A stretch of 64,000 bases of DNA from Nipponacmea schrenckii (GCA_030562195.1 JAUJPP010000003.1:10633398-10697397), one strand, 5' to 3'. Positions 11,651 through 24,887 are shown, counted from the stretch's first letter. A program made the numbers and translations. Notes: generated by a model not told the origin, from the letters alone.

Positions 11651-12447
11651 CATAAACTGTTTATTTGACAAATTTATTTTTGCTGTTCAGCATTTATTAT
11701 AAGTCTTATATCCAATGCTTTGTTTTGATATTTATTTAAATAATATACTTGTATATATATTAAATTTTTAATCATTTAGAACAATAATTGAGAAGAATGT
11801 GTCAATTAATTTGGTTTGTATCTTGTTATTGATTGCGTATTGATCTGCATTATTGCAATTGTACCAGTGTTTTTTTTTAGTAAATAGTAAAGAATGTATT
11901 GATGTATTGAATTCAATATCAGTTTCAATGTACATAAAATTTATTTTTTACTGTTGTGCCGTTTTTTTTTTTATCAATAATAAGTTTCTATTTTGACTGC
12001 ATGTATGCAATATTTGGGGTTTCTAAGTTCATATAGACTGATTTTATCTTTTTCCTCAAATAAATAAACGTGTTATTTCTTTCAATTTATAACATTGAAT
12101 TATTTGTACATATATTTCGTTATATATTTCTACTTAAATCAACTACTAAAATACAGATAATTTTCATTTTTTTAAACAAAAATGTCGTAGGAGGCTCAAA
12201 ATAATTAAATTAGATATGTACAAAAAAAAATAAATAAAAAAAAAAAATAACCACCTGCCAAATTTTTTTAAAAAATGGATATCAATTTCAAATGCTTTTA
12301 TATTGCAGACCAATCAAATAATTTGATAAATATCGTTTTAGATATTAAAGAGATTTTAGATTTTAATAAACCAATACCACAGATTGAATGACGTATATAT
12401 CTGTAGCTCGTGGCTAGAGTAACAGGTTGTTTTTAAAAACATACTTC
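11651..12447. other. AT-rich intergenic stretch
   Basis: No gene is seen. Poly-A and poly-T runs are common, for example at 12225-12247. Confidence 0.5.
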
Positions 12448-12462
12448 ATTTACATACAGCTG
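12448..12462 (+). promoter_or_regulatory. Candidate POU + E-box composite site 1
   Basis: ATTTACAT, then A, then CAGCTG: an octamer with one mismatch, one base from an ASC-type E-box. The spacing is identical to the site at 15802. Confidence 0.45.
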
Positions 12463-12639
12463 CTTTCAAATCCTGGTTACGCCTTTTTAAAATTCCAACG
12501 TCGCTTTTTCTTATTTCAAATTTTGTGTATATTCAAGGTTGGTCATGAAGTGAAGTGTTATAAAATATTAATGACACACGACAGACCCATTCAAACAAAT
12601 GCACATCTTTTAACTTATGCAGACTTCAATTTATACTGA

Positions 12640-14994
12640 TGCATATTTTTTAGGCAGTGTCTGCATATAACATACTTATTTTTTTGTTAGGCTATGTTGT
12701 GTTAAGTCAATGTAACAAAATTCTCTGCACCATAGACTGCAGTTGGTTATATATAAACTTATGTGTGAGTTAACTTACTATACATACTCTGCAATTTCAT
12801 AGTAATAAAGACATTGAGTAACATTAAGTTTTCTGTTTACTTCGAACTTGGGGGTTCATAAGAATTTATTTCCAGGCAAGATAATAAACGTTCACTGTTT
12901 AACATTTGACGATTGGATTAAAATTCTTAACTACCATTATCCAAATATAATCATACCTGTATATCTTTTCTGGCACTGTGACTTTCAAAATGGTGTTTAC
13001 TACCTTACAATTTTTAGCTTAACTTACCTGCGTTTTCATGAACAAGGGCAATAATACGCGTCGATTGTATTCAGTTTCAAAAGGGATGATCATAACTATA
13101 TATACTATACAATTTCGTCAAATTCTTAACCCATTCCATAGTGCTGGAGAGTGTTTGCCTGTGATAATGTAGAGGCTAATCGAGATAAACAGAAGCTGAA
13201 ACGACAAATCACAATGATCAATATAACCTTTTTTACGACCATAAAAAAGTTCCACTTGCATATTATCCTAATTGTTTTAATGCATCATTAAGTGAAAATA
13301 AGAAATTCTAAAGACGTTGTGGTAGTTTATTGTCAAGAAGTTTTGTATATAGTCAAGGACCTCTTCTCTTTACGCTATTACAGATTTAAATAAGCAGATT
13401 ACATTTGAAATAACATTTATAGTGTCAGCAACAGTGTCAAGACCAAATTGACAGTAAATACCATTTGCAGCATTTCTCGAACAAAAGACTAGCCAAGCAG
13501 AAAACCAGAGGAAGCATACGTCACGTGATAGATCGACAGTTTTGGTAAATCTGACAATTGCCTAGGGGCTAGTAATATTGGTACGTACATGCGTCGTGTG
13601 CCGCCGAACAATTAAAAGAAGACAACACATTCAAAAATATCAAATGCATTAAACTTGAGGTACAGTTAGTAACACCTTTCTTTATTCCTGGTGGAAGTGT
13701 CTTTGTAAGCAATTTAATTAAAGTTTGATATGGCTTTTTGAGTTGAAAGGAAAATAAGATTTAGAAAGAAAACTGATAAAACAGGGGTCGTCAGTCTGAA
13801 ATGTTGTGTCAAAAAGAAAGCTTAGAGTTTGTATTATGTTATGTATGGTAAACGCGTGTCAATTAAAGCCCTCTATTATCTAATAAAAGTCGATGGTAGC
13901 TGATATTAGTACAAGTCAATGAAAATAAGATTTTATCATAAACAAACAGAATTTTCAACAAATATTTTATGTCAGTGATCAAACAGTAACAAGCTTTCTT
14001 ATCGTATTTTATTACTAACTGTTTTTATTTCAAATCTTTTATATGGTTACCACCAATTATCTTTAATATTATTTGCTGACACAAAACGATTTGCTTTCAG
14101 ATAACTGTTAAGAAAGCATCAAAGCAAAATTTCCTGAAGTCAGTCTATTCAAAACCAGGTAACAAACCAATTATCACATTTAATATGTCTTTCTTATTGA
14201 ATTAAGTATCTTACTGTGCACCTCAAGCGAATAAATATATTTCATGTGATAGAAATTCATGCGTCACTCAGAATCATGTGTAGATAATTGCACAAAAGTA
14301 ATAGTATAACCGATTCCAACAGATGCTTTATATTGTTTATTTATTCTTACATGAGCTACCGAGTGCAGGTTATATGTTAGATTTCGATTATTTAGGAGTG
14401 GTGAACTCTCATAACCTTTGTACACTTCTCTTGTATACCATCATGTGCACGTGTATATAAGGGCCACGTAACAGCCTTTAAAAAAAGTCTCAGTAGTCAA
14501 TGTGCAAGGCCAGACAAATATATAGGCTTATTGTCATAACGTACATTATTACATTTGAAAAATCTCAGAATCTTCCCTATGCTATCCTTACAAATTACCT
14601 CAGGGAACTAGAGAAATAATAGTGATTTTGGATTCTTCAGGAAGGAAATGTAGCCTATGTCTGGAATAGAATTACACGAGTGTTTATACGTTTAACACAC
14701 TTGGCTACATGTATATTTTAGAGTATGGATGAAAAGCCCCTTTACACTACTTGAAGGCTATGAAATGCTATAAAAAAAAATTCAAAAACATAAACCAAAA
14801 TGGCTGCCTCCATGCCTGAAATTTGTATTGCTTTTTTATATCCTTGAATTATTCTTCGAAATTTTAAACGATCTCAATTTTGGAGGTTATATGTCACATT
14901 ATTTTATATAGCAATATAAAGCAAATATTAAGGATGTCATGAGGCGTAAAATGACTGAAACTTGAGCAGAGGTTATCTTACCAAGGTACTTTCT
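12640..14994. other. Intergenic, no gene seen
   Basis: Short ORFs only, none protein-like. No repeat structure is evident by eye. Confidence 0.45.
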
Positions 14995-15320
14995 TAAATA
15001 TTATTACAACTAAAATATTTCGTTGATATTAGTATTACCATTACCAAACAATGTGGTAATACCTAAAATTTTCGTTTATATTAACATGATTAAAATATTT
15101 CGTTAATATTAAAATAAAAAAAACCAATGTCGTTAAGTATTACCATGATTAAAATATTTCGTTAATATATCCATAAAAAACAATATCGTTAAATATTACC
15201 ATACCTTAAGTTTTCGTTAATATTACCATAACTATAATAGTTCGTTAACATTACTATAACTAAAATACTTCACCATAATTAAAATATTTAATCAATATTA
15301 CCATAACTAAAGATTTTCAT
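14995..15320. repeat. Minisatellite, about 28-29 bp units
   Basis: About ten degenerate units built on ATTACCATAACTAAAATATT followed by TCGTTAAT. Several units are truncated. Confidence 0.75.
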
Positions 15321-15801
15321 ATATGAATATTTAATATTATTTATCTTCGAGAAAACAAGTTGAAACAAGTTTGTACGAGGTTTGATGGGTATGTTCTTTA
15401 AGAGAAACTATGATATAATGTAAAGTATATACATGTACATATATTTTGAATTCGTGATATTTCAAGTTTCTAGTTTGATATTTTATATGGTTTTATGTTT
15501 AATCAAATAAAAGAAATTTTTTATAAAGGTAAAATACATAAAATGATGATGATTTTACAGTATGCAGTAGGCTCTGTAATGAGTTCGATAGAGCACTAGA
15601 AAATCACTCCTTTCTGTGATGTTATTCAACTTTATCGATCATCATTTTAAATAGTTAAACAGGACATTCCATTGTAGAAACGTTCAACATGAATATCTAA
15701 TGTAGACGATATTATGATATCAAATGGACACAAGTCTCGCCTATCTGTGATCTACACTATAAAATCTACTAGCCTTTATTTGAAAGCGTGCGGCGTACAT
15801 G

Positions 15802-15816
15802 ATTTGCATACAGCTG
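15802..15816 (+). promoter_or_regulatory. Candidate POU + E-box composite site 2 (perfect octamer)
   Basis: ATTTGCAT-A-CAGCTG: a perfect POU octamer one base from the E-box core preferred by ASCL1-type proteins. It lies about 7.6 kb downstream of ASC-B and 9 kb upstream of ASC-A1. The arrangement resembles the Mash1/Brn composite element known from vertebrates. Function is inferred. Confidence 0.55.
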
Positions 15817-16939
15817 GGTGAGGGTCGCGTGACTCAATTGTACCGTTGATCCTTGCAATTTTTCACTTCAAGATAACAACTTATATTTAAAGGGATTCAT
15901 CCCTCTATTTCATTATAACAATTGGTCATAACATTAATTGGTTATATATTCATCAAGGAAAACGATGACTGAAGTGTTCTGAGATGCAACATTTAGAATG
16001 ACCTATAAATTATGATATTGATACAATTATTCAATGCAAAACACATTGTAGCAGATATCTGTGGACGCTGTATTTAACTATACATGTTTGATTTTATATA
16101 ATTATTAATTATTTGTTCCATTGTTACGGTCAACTGGCTATTTACAACATCTCAAAGAAAAATTCGACTTCATTCCTAGGTCGACCAGATTTTCCCAAAT
16201 ACCTGGCCTTGCCTTGAGAATCCTATAGCCCTCGATCTAATCGTCATGAAATCAATAAAAAAAAAAAAATGTGCAGTCTAGTGTCATTTGCTACTAGAAG
16301 AACGGATTCCTTTAAGCTGTAAGCACGAGTGATTATAAATGGCACTTGTAAAGATTGGGGTTGATATAATGAAGAAAATATTGCCTTGTAATATTCAGTG
16401 TGAATGATTTAGTAGTTAATAAAGAATTAATTACTATTATGTACTATAATATGTTTCTAGTAGTCTTGTTCTAGTTCGCATCTTACATCCAAGAGAATAA
16501 AATATCTTATACTTTATAGCTCTGCTCTATTGTACATCTTTAAAAAAAAACCCGGATCTGTGGATCAAATGATAAATTTTCTTTTCCTGTTTTTTTTTAT
16601 CAATCTGGGGGCTTGCAAAGTATTAAATATAAACGAACAAACGAATAAGCCTAAGAAAACTAATATGCATGACAATGAAACGTAAAGGTTCAGAAACGAA
16701 TAAATACCAAATTTGTTATCTACCACGGTTCGCGAGACTAAAGTACAAATATTAAAAACCGAAATTTCAAGAATTTGTAATTCGATCGAGGCATAAATCA
16801 AGAGCTTCCACTATTACAGATGAGGGTCGGGGAATGTCAGACGTATAAATGAGTCAATGTGTTAAAGGCCATTCACCTTACAGCTAGATTCCTCGACAGT
16901 TAGAAAAGAGAAAAGGATAGGAACTACTTTACTTACACA

Positions 16940-17395
16940 CTGTAATATTGACACCGCATACAGAGCACTATTTACGTGGCATCGCACACAGAGCAATATT
17001 AACGTGACACCGCATAAAGATCAAACTTATATTGACACCGCATATAGACCAATATTGAATAATTGACACCTCATACAGAGAAATATTGTCATGACACCAC
17101 AGAGGAATATTGACTTGACACCGCATTTAGAGCAATATTATCGCCACACCGCATCAAAGCAATATTGACGTGACACTGTATACAGAGCAATATTGAAAAG
17201 ACACCACATACAGAGTAATATGGTCGCCACACCATATACATAGGAATAATAGCTTGACACTTGACGTTACACTGCATATAGAGCAATATTGGCGTAATAC
17301 AGCCATATTGACATAGCATACAGAGGAATATTGACACCGCATACAAAGCAATATTGACATGGTATACAGAGCAATCTACACATCGCATACTTTTT
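16940..17395. repeat. Minisatellite, about 28 bp units
   Basis: Around fifteen degenerate units built on GACACCGCATACAGAGCAAT followed by ATTGACGT. The minus-strand ORFs of 113 and 68 codons, with Cys/Tyr-rich repeated peptides, are translations of this array and not genes. Confidence 0.8.
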
Positions 17396-17429
17396 AATTC
17401 CATAAAGACAATTTGACATGTAATAATCA

Positions 17430-18085
17430 TACTAGCCCAATTTTTTAAATTACTGTTCAGTCAGATATATTGATTATAGGATTTATCAATCTTTCATTTA
17501 CTAAAATTAAAATTTTTTGAACAGGTCGAGCTTGGTCCTAGTTGTCCAAAGATCGAAAAGGCATTCTTCGGACGGCAATTAGCAACAATCAATAATTTTG
17601 TCATTTAAAATCTAAATTAAGGTGATATTCACTTTATAGTAAAGTGTAATAAACGTGAATTTAACATTATCGTGAATAAATCTGTTATGTAAACATTGAA
17701 TATTATAAATTATGTTGACAAGCAATTGAATATTAAGATAAAATCAAACTTGAGACAGATAAAGAACCTTTATACAATTGAAAGGGAGGCACGAGACAAT
17801 AAAATATGTTCATTCTAATTTTTCCTAAAATTTAAATACACAAATTTACTTTTAAAAGATTATTGTATTGGCCACGAGCTAGTCGCGTGCCTATTGGACC
17901 AATAAGATTAGAGCTATATAAGTATATTTACCGTTGCCCAGGCGACAGTAAAACCTCTCTAGAAAGAAGATTGTCAACGTCTTGACCTCGGGCTTTCAAC
18001 ATTTTGATGAAAAGTGAGGTAAATTTACATCACAGAGACCTGTCAAGTACTGACGCTACGACACAAATATAAGATAATTTAACAT
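17430..18085. other. Intergenic, no gene seen
   Basis: No coding or repeat signal. Confidence 0.4.
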
Positions 18086-18100
18086 ATTATCATACAGCTG
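18086..18100 (+). promoter_or_regulatory. Candidate POU + E-box composite site 3 (weaker)
   Basis: ATTATCAT-A-CAGCTG: the third occurrence of CATACAGCTG within 6 kb, with a poorer octamer half. Confidence 0.35.
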
Positions 18101-18889
18101 ACATGCTGACAATATATGTTTTAATCACGTGAACGAGATGACGCCATGTGCTTAAATAATATGCCTTACCCTTTATAATTCACAAATATGCAAATATGAT
18201 ATGAAATTAAAATATTGGATGCATGTTCCTTTGATGTGAACTATATTTAATGAAAGATTAGGTGCTTAACTAAAACGTGCATTCATACTTGTAAGAATCT
18301 CAGTATAAAGTGATTCTTAACTCACACGTAATTGGCGTCCATGATTTTTTTCTCGAGTGTGATACCCTCGGGTAAAGTGTGTTGAATTGACACTTTAATT
18401 GGTACATGCAAGAATGAAGCGAAGCGTCTACAATTGTTGCACCGTTAAGAAAACTTCATAGTTTATTCATACTGCATTATTTATTTTATCATACATCGAG
18501 CATTGCAAACAAGGCTGGAAGTAACAGAATTAATAGGTTCATCCATTTTATACATTCTGTTAAACCTAATGATCTTTAATTTAATTACAATTCGGATGGG
18601 TATATGAACGAATAATAATACAGAATTTCGTATTTCTTCTCCCCTAGTCAATTTGCACGAGTCCTGTTCAAATAGCATCAACTTCAAATACTATACAAAA
18701 TAACCCTTGATGAGAGAATATGTGTAATAAGGTTCGGTGACGGGAGAACCGATGTAGGTTCAGGAGAAAATTAGTAGAAAAAAAAACCGCAACGTGACTT
18801 GCTTGATGCTTAAAGGTGACAAGATTACGTCCAAGTTGGATGGTAGATGACAAGTTAACGTCTGCTTACAGCAAATGTTCATATCACAA

Positions 18890-19125
18890 ACTAGGTAGTT
18901 GTTGGTATTCGTAGTAGTTGGTGGTTGGATTGGTTCGAATTAGATGATACTGTGCTGTTGGTTTGGTTGTCGGTCGGGTCGAATGACATGGCAGTGAAAC
19001 TCGGCCCTGAATGGTGCGGCGTGATCTTCTTCATTCTTCCAAACTCGTTCATGGTTGTTCTTGTTGAATGGTAGTTGTTGGTTTGGTTTGGTTAGATTAT
19101 CTGATTACTGTTGGAAAAACTGGGA
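18890..19125 (+). other. G/T-rich strand-asymmetric stretch
   Basis: The + strand is rich in GTTGG, GGTTTGG and GTCGG strings. GGTAGTTGTTGGT occurs at about 18895 and again at about 19070, so it may be an old degenerate repeat. The composition stands out from its surroundings, and no ORF is seen. Confidence 0.4.
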
Positions 19126-19129
19126 GATC

Positions 19130-20700
19130 TGAAAAAAAATAGTGAGAAAAGAGGGGTGAGAGGGAACTTTCATCAAAAGGGTGGAAGATGTTCTCGGGCG
19201 TCTCTGCAATGAAACTTATAAACGTTGGGTGGGATGTAGTTAAAAGTGTTAAGAAACTTTAAGATGACGTCCAGCGGTTATTTTTATTTTATATGGGGTC
19301 GATAATCCCAAACTGGACGCCGTACGTCGTTTATTCACACCATACAAAGTATCATCGTCTTCAAAAAGCAACTGCGACAACTTAGCCCGAATTTGACTAG
19401 AAAAGAACATTGTGCAACTGGTAGCAAATGCATTTTTTTAAAGTTATCACATCCATATTTTTGATTTTCTAAATTTGTAAGTTATGACACGAATCTTTGC
19501 TTTGTGACTTTAGCCAGTGATGTTATGAGACTATGCTCTATCACTATCATAGTCATTGTTCTGATTCTATCAAAAACAAGTAGCTGCCTATATGCTCTCA
19601 AATTCTGTCAATAAAAAGGCATACTGGCGCTGTCTAGTTCCCGGAAGCTGTATACAGTGAACCTTAAAGTATATCTCACTGTAGAAATTCTCTAAGTAGG
19701 CCTACACGAAATGTAAGCAAAGTAAAGATTAGAATTTTTATATTTTTTTCTAGTTTTAATGTGATTGATAGGTGGATAATTTACTTGTATCATATTGCCT
19801 CCAACATGGTAATTTTTACCTTACAATTTCTTAACAAGTGATAAGTTGACTGGAGTAAAATACACGTTACAAATTTACACTATTATTCTGTGGTCGGCAA
19901 CTTTTAATCAAACTTCAACTTATTTATTTACTAGTGATGTAAGAAAATAGTCGAACAAAGAAACTTAGTAGGCAGTCAAAGCCTGGAGGGGTAGAGGTTT
20001 CTTATTTTCCTTACTATGAAACAAGTTGATACAATCATCTTACTTGATTAGATAATTTGCCAGAATTTTGAGACAGTAACGTGATACATTATCATCAACC
20101 TAACCATAATGCATAGAAAAAATGGAACGGCCATTAGTTTTAATGAGATTAGTCTCTTCGTTCAACGAATGTAACCCTAAACTTCATACCTATTAAGGAC
20201 ATACAGTACTTAAATTCTCACTCATTTGGGATTTTTACAGATAGTATATTATAAAATATACGTCTTCGCAAATAAAAAAGAGAGAAGAAATTGAGTTTTA
20301 TCATCCATATTTCGACCCTAGACTGAACAACACGTTATTTATACGAAGAATTATTTTTAGCAATTTAAGCCTAGACCTTTTAGATTTCAAACTATCGAAA
20401 GATTAATGAACTAACACTTCAACAATTCCGATCAACAACAAGATTTCCCTTGACCAACGTCGGAATCCAATATGTTGTGAAAATAATTATGTATAAGATT
20501 ATATATCGTCTCTGTTGCAAATAAATTTTATAAAAACACAGTAGCCTTACAGGTATAATCATATAAGACATATTTAAGAGTTAAATAGCTCGGGTGTTTA
20601 AATTCTGTTTTACTATTGTTCATTGAAAACCAATTGGCATCGTGTCCCCCTTCTCTGATCTGAAAATAAATTAATACCAGTATTTCATGATACTGACTAC
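19130..20700. other. Intergenic, no gene seen
   Basis: No protein-like ORF and no clear repeat. Confidence 0.4.
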
Positions 20701-21775
20701 ATTTTCTAGTTTACAAAAACATAATGTCATATGAACTTGCCATTTTACGGTTATAGGTCATAAATTATGCATTTGCCATTTTAGCAAAAACTAACATGAT
20801 GTCATATACAGTTGGCAAAAAATGAAATGAATTGAATGGAGTTTAACGTCCTTCTCTTCTGCACCTTATGAGTCAATGAAGATGGGAAACACCATGCAGT
20901 GTGCAAAGAGGGGAACTCAGGTGAGCAGTTTTAACCTACTCATTTTTGCGATTTCCAGCTGTCGTTGGATCTTTAACATGCACAGCTTCTAGCACACGGG
21001 GACTCGGTTTATTGTCCCATCAAAACGTCTAGACGCTTTTCCCATGCCAGTCTCTGACAAGGGGAAACCGGGATAAAAAAGTTAAAAGCGTTTAAATCAC
21101 TGAGTCACCGCGGCTCCCCATATACTCTGGCATTTTACAGTAAAAATTTATATGATGTCAAACACACTAAAAACATGTCATAAATATACACCGTTATTTA
21201 ACAGCAACAATTGAAAATAATAAATTGCACTTATCATTTTACAGCTATAAAGCTGATTATACACTTGGTATTTTACAGCAAAAACTGCAATGTCCTAAAT
21301 TACACTTGACATTTTACAGAAAAAAACTGCAATGTCACTATTTACACTTAACATTTTACAGCAAAAAGTTAAATGTCATAAAATACACTTGTCATTTTAC
21401 AGCAAATTCTGATATGGTATTACGTGCACTTGTCATTTTCAGCTAAGGCTGATATGATGTAATATGCACTTAACATTTAACAGCAAACTCTGTAATAAAA
21501 TACGGTTATCATTTTACAGCTAAAACTGATAATGCACTTGACATTTTACAGCAAAAGCTGCAATGTCATAAATTACACTTAACATTTTACAGCAAAAAGT
21601 TAAATGTCATAAAATACACTTGTCATTTTACAGCAAATGCTGAAATGGTATTACGTGCACTTGTCATTTTACAGCAAAAGCTGATATGGTGTAATATGCA
21701 CTTGACATTTAATAAAAAAAAACTGCAATGTCATATATTACACTTGACATTTTACAGCAAAAGCTGAAAAGATTA
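20701..21775. repeat. Minisatellite, about 41 bp units, split by a SINE
   Basis: Units contain ACTTGACATTTTACAGCAAA, then AACTGCAATGTCATAAATTAC. About three older units lie at 20701-20820 and about fourteen after 21121. The SINE at 20821-21119 interrupts the array, so the array was there first. Confidence 0.8.
20821..21119 (-). mobile_element. tRNA-derived SINE, family 1, minus strand
   Basis: On the minus strand it begins GGGGAGCCGCGGTGACTCAG (tRNA-like head) and ends with the family tail AAGGTGCAGAAGAGAAGGACG plus a TTCATTTCATT tail. The body matches the copy at 38297, with an internal deletion or divergence around the B box. Flanks CATATACAGTTGGC and CATATACTCTGGC look like an imperfect target duplication within the minisatellite. 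Confidence 0.8.
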
Positions 21776-22420
21776 AATTTTCTTAGCTGAAATACAGAAT
21801 GATAATTCAAGACGGTAGTATAAATACATTCATCTTCATGTTGATTTCGCAATAAAAACCGAATGCAAATCTTTAAAGCCACGCTTATTTCTGGGTCATT
21901 CACCGTATCCTTATTCTAATCTTGTACAGAAAGAAAAAAGTTTTTTAAGTGTTGCACGTTCTTCTTTCATTCTTGGCTAAAACACTCTTTGTGTACGTCT
22001 CCCCCCTTTACAAATCATGATGTATTCACCCATTGCCTAATCGATCAGAGTTGTGAAAAGATGTATTCACTTTGCTTTTATTACAGCTACTCTACTGTAA
22101 CACCTTATTTATATGGCCTGTGCACTAAAAAAATTACCAGTATCTAAAAACTAGCCGTATTTCATCGCAATATTTGTCCAAAAATTATTTCTGGTAGTTA
22201 ATAGTTAGCCTTAAGAAGAGGTATGTTTAGTTTAGTCCCCAGATATATTTAGTGATCAACATATGGACTAAAGTCACAAACTTTATCTTTTGGTGTTTCT
22301 GTTGTTTCCAGTCCAAACCTAATCTTCTGTTCCTGAACTTTTGGCAGATAATATACTGTTCGACTTATCATCTGTAAAAAAATACAGGTGTACGCACTTT
22401 TGTATATATTGATATAAAAG
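21776..22420. other. Intergenic, no gene seen
   Basis: An ATGCAAAT octamer lies near 21862. Nothing else is recognised. Confidence 0.4.
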
Positions 22421-22423
22421 AGG

Positions 22424-22735
22424 AGTGCTTGGTTTAGTTATAAAACAAGTGTTCAGTTCATTTATAAAACTAGAGTACAGTTTAGTTATAAAACTAGTGC
22501 ACAGTTTAGTTATAAAACTAGTATACAGTTTAGTTGTTAAACTAGTGTACAGTTTAGTTATAAAACTAGTGTACAGTTCAGTTATAAAACTAGTGTACAG
22601 TTCAGTTAAAAACTTATACAGTTTAGTTGTTAAACTAGTTTACAGTTTAGTTATAAAACTAGTGTACAGTTCAGTTATAAAACTAGTGTACAGTTTAATT
22701 ATAAAACTAGTTTTGGTATATAAAACAAGTGTATT
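22424..22735. repeat. Minisatellite, 24 bp units
   Basis: About twelve units of CAGTTTAGTTATAAAACTAG plus four bases. Because 24 is a multiple of three, one frame stays open and reads as an octapeptide repeat (SLVIKLVY-like, 123 codons). The open frame starts with GTG, lacks an ATG, and has no protein-like flanks, so I do not call a gene. Confidence 0.85.
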
Positions 22736-23798
22736 TTTTTTTAAGAAACAAGCACCCTTTATAACAGTTTTATGGTATATTAATAATATACAATAATAAT
22801 GTACAGTTTCATCAAAAAAGTGCCAAGTTTAAAACGGGATATGCTCCACACCTGCATTATTGAACACAATGATAAAATTTGGTAAACTATACGATTTTAC
22901 CGATGTACTAAAAGGTATTCTTGTCAATTTGTGTGACAATCAATATGCTGTGCATCATGCATAATATTATTTTGATATAATCTGACATCTTGCCGTAACA
23001 TATACACAAAGCATAGTAACTGCATAATATCTTATCAATACAACTTAAGCTATCAGCTCCATCATACATCTTACCAGCATACCTGCCAGATCGCGGGTTG
23101 ATTGGTATCTGCTTCATTAAAATATGACATGCTTCTAGTATTTTTCTACTAAATGGTAAACGTGTACTTGGCCACAATTCAATATTGATATGTTGAGATA
23201 ATATTTTTAATTATTCAATTATCAGATTTGGTTAATTAGAAACGACTTGTTCGAACACGTGTAAGCATACACACAAAATCTGTCAATAATAAATTGTTAT
23301 CGGAAGTTTTTTTATCGGAATTTACTTCAATGATTTTGTAAGCATATTTGACATTTAAATATCCTAGCATATGTTTCACTTATTAACATGCATTCTTAAT
23401 TAGTTGTTATCGAAAATATTTTTATCTTGTGAAAGAATAAGTTTATATTTGCAAAAAAAAGATCAATATCTGGTGATGAATAAAGTTTATTGTTAAAGCT
23501 TAAATATAATAAAATGTATACAATCTATAACTTTCCTTGGCATTCTTTGTGCAAAAATGTTCAAAACCAATACATTTTGAGAACAAGGTTATGCTTCTCG
23601 ATTAATTTCTATGGTCAACAATGGATCTGATTACAAATAAATAGCATTTAAGATTAACTCAGTAATTTAATATTTTCCTGTATACAATTTTAAGAAAAAA
23701 TGTATTACTGTGGTCTATTTTAGAAATAGATATAGTACAGGTTGCATTTTTGGGGGGATGCGAAGTTTGTGTAAATTGAGTTGTCTTGATGTTCTAGT
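22736..23798. other. Intergenic, no gene seen
   Basis: AT-rich; no coding or repeat signal. Confidence 0.4.
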
Positions 23799-24000
23799 TT
23801 AAAGGGATAATAGGTCTTAGAATACACATAAAATTTTAAACTTGGTTAATAAGAACGGTTCCGAGAACTGAATATTTTTGTAATGTAAAAAGGGTTTAAG
23901 TAATTATCCATTAAGATGAATTTGATTATTGAAAACGCTTAATAAATTGATTAAGCGATTTTCAACAATGACTTAGTTTTGTGAGTTTTACAGATTCTAA
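23799..24000. mobile_element. One-ended relative of the TTAA palindromic element at 44.2 kb
   Basis: TTAA (23799) is followed by AGGGATAATAGGTCTTAGAA, which differs at two positions from the terminal repeat at 44186. About 140 bp in lies a palindrome (AACGCTTAATAAATTGATTA, then AGCGATTTT) similar to the inner palindrome of that element. No matching right end is found, so it is truncated or diverged. Confidence 0.6.
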
Positions 24001-24697
24001 GAGTCAAAAAGTCGTGAAATCAAGCTAATTACGCGCGAACACGAGACATCACCATGAAAGTATATTATTCCCAGCATCAATCGTGCAGTACTTCTACTAT
24101 TATTAACTATTATTCTTCACATGAATTGTTCCTACCAATGACGTCTTAATTGTGATATTTGCACGTCAGAATATCGTAACAACATGTACCCCGGTTTAAA
24201 ATAAACTAAAGGGTGCTGTGGTTTCTTTGACCAAAAACAAAATCCGTACCTCTATACGAGCATGTTAACAAAATTGTATAGGCCTACTTATACTGCAAAT
24301 AATTTCTTTTCAAATCCATAAATGCTTATGTACCTGATTCGATATAACAATTTCTCATGTCAAATTAATATTAAACATGATCTCCTAAATTTAGCAACCT
24401 GAAAGACAACATCCTAATGCATATTAATTGTTTTGAGACACTAATAACTAATATTACTAATTGAAACCTAAACTGTTGAATTATGAATAATAGATGCCAA
24501 TAAATCACTTGATAACAAAAACCTTTAATAATGTTTGAACAGTTTAAGAAAAGCGTTGTTGAAATAACAAAAACGGTGTAAAATGTTTTGAATAATTAAA
24601 AAGTATTTTAGATAAAAGTGAATAAGAACAGTTAGACGAGGTGAAAATGAGCAGAAGTCTTGAATCTGTTGTTCACATGTTAACTGATGTAAAACGC

Positions 24698-24703
24698 CAC
24701 GTG
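24698..24703 (+). promoter_or_regulatory. CACGTG site upstream of ASC-A1
   Basis: This palindromic class B site lies about 80 bp upstream of the TATA box. HES/Hey repressors and Myc-type bHLH proteins bind this core. The role is inferred. Confidence 0.35.
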
Positions 24704-24780
24704 CATATTGCGACAAAGATGATAATGAAAGAATAGATAAGTGGTAAAGAAGGAGGAGCCTAATTCTGTCCTTAGGAAGG

Positions 24781-24788
24781 TATAAATA
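24781..24788 (+). promoter_or_regulatory. TATA box of ASC-A1
   Basis: TATAAATA lies 107 bp upstream of the start codon. A start near 24812 would give a leader of about 75 nt with no upstream ATG. Confidence 0.7.
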
Positions 24789-24875
24789 AGGCGACAAGAG
24801 TCTTTGAGAAAATATTTCCTTAAATACGTCACCTCAGTTCGAAATCTTTATTATAAGGAATTGGTTGATTCCTGG

Positions 24876-24881
24876 CACGCG
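24876..24881 (+). promoter_or_regulatory. Hairy-type CACGCG site in the ASC-A1 leader
   Basis: GGCACGCGTT lies 7 bp before the ATG. It resembles the class C site through which Hairy represses achaete in Drosophila. Binding here is inferred. Confidence 0.4.
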
Positions 24882-24887
24882 TTAATC

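Noticed and set aside
17089..17430. 113-codon minus-strand ORF with Cys/Tyr-rich repeats
   Set aside because: It is a translation of the 28-bp minisatellite.
22425..22796. 123-codon ORF with SLVIKLVY repeats
   Set aside because: It is a 24-bp tandem array read in its open frame; it starts with GTG and has no ATG.
24804..24887. 28-codon N-terminal extension of ASC-A1
   Set aside because: The upstream codon is TTG and there is no ATG before 24888. The segment is also at or upstream of the likely transcription start.
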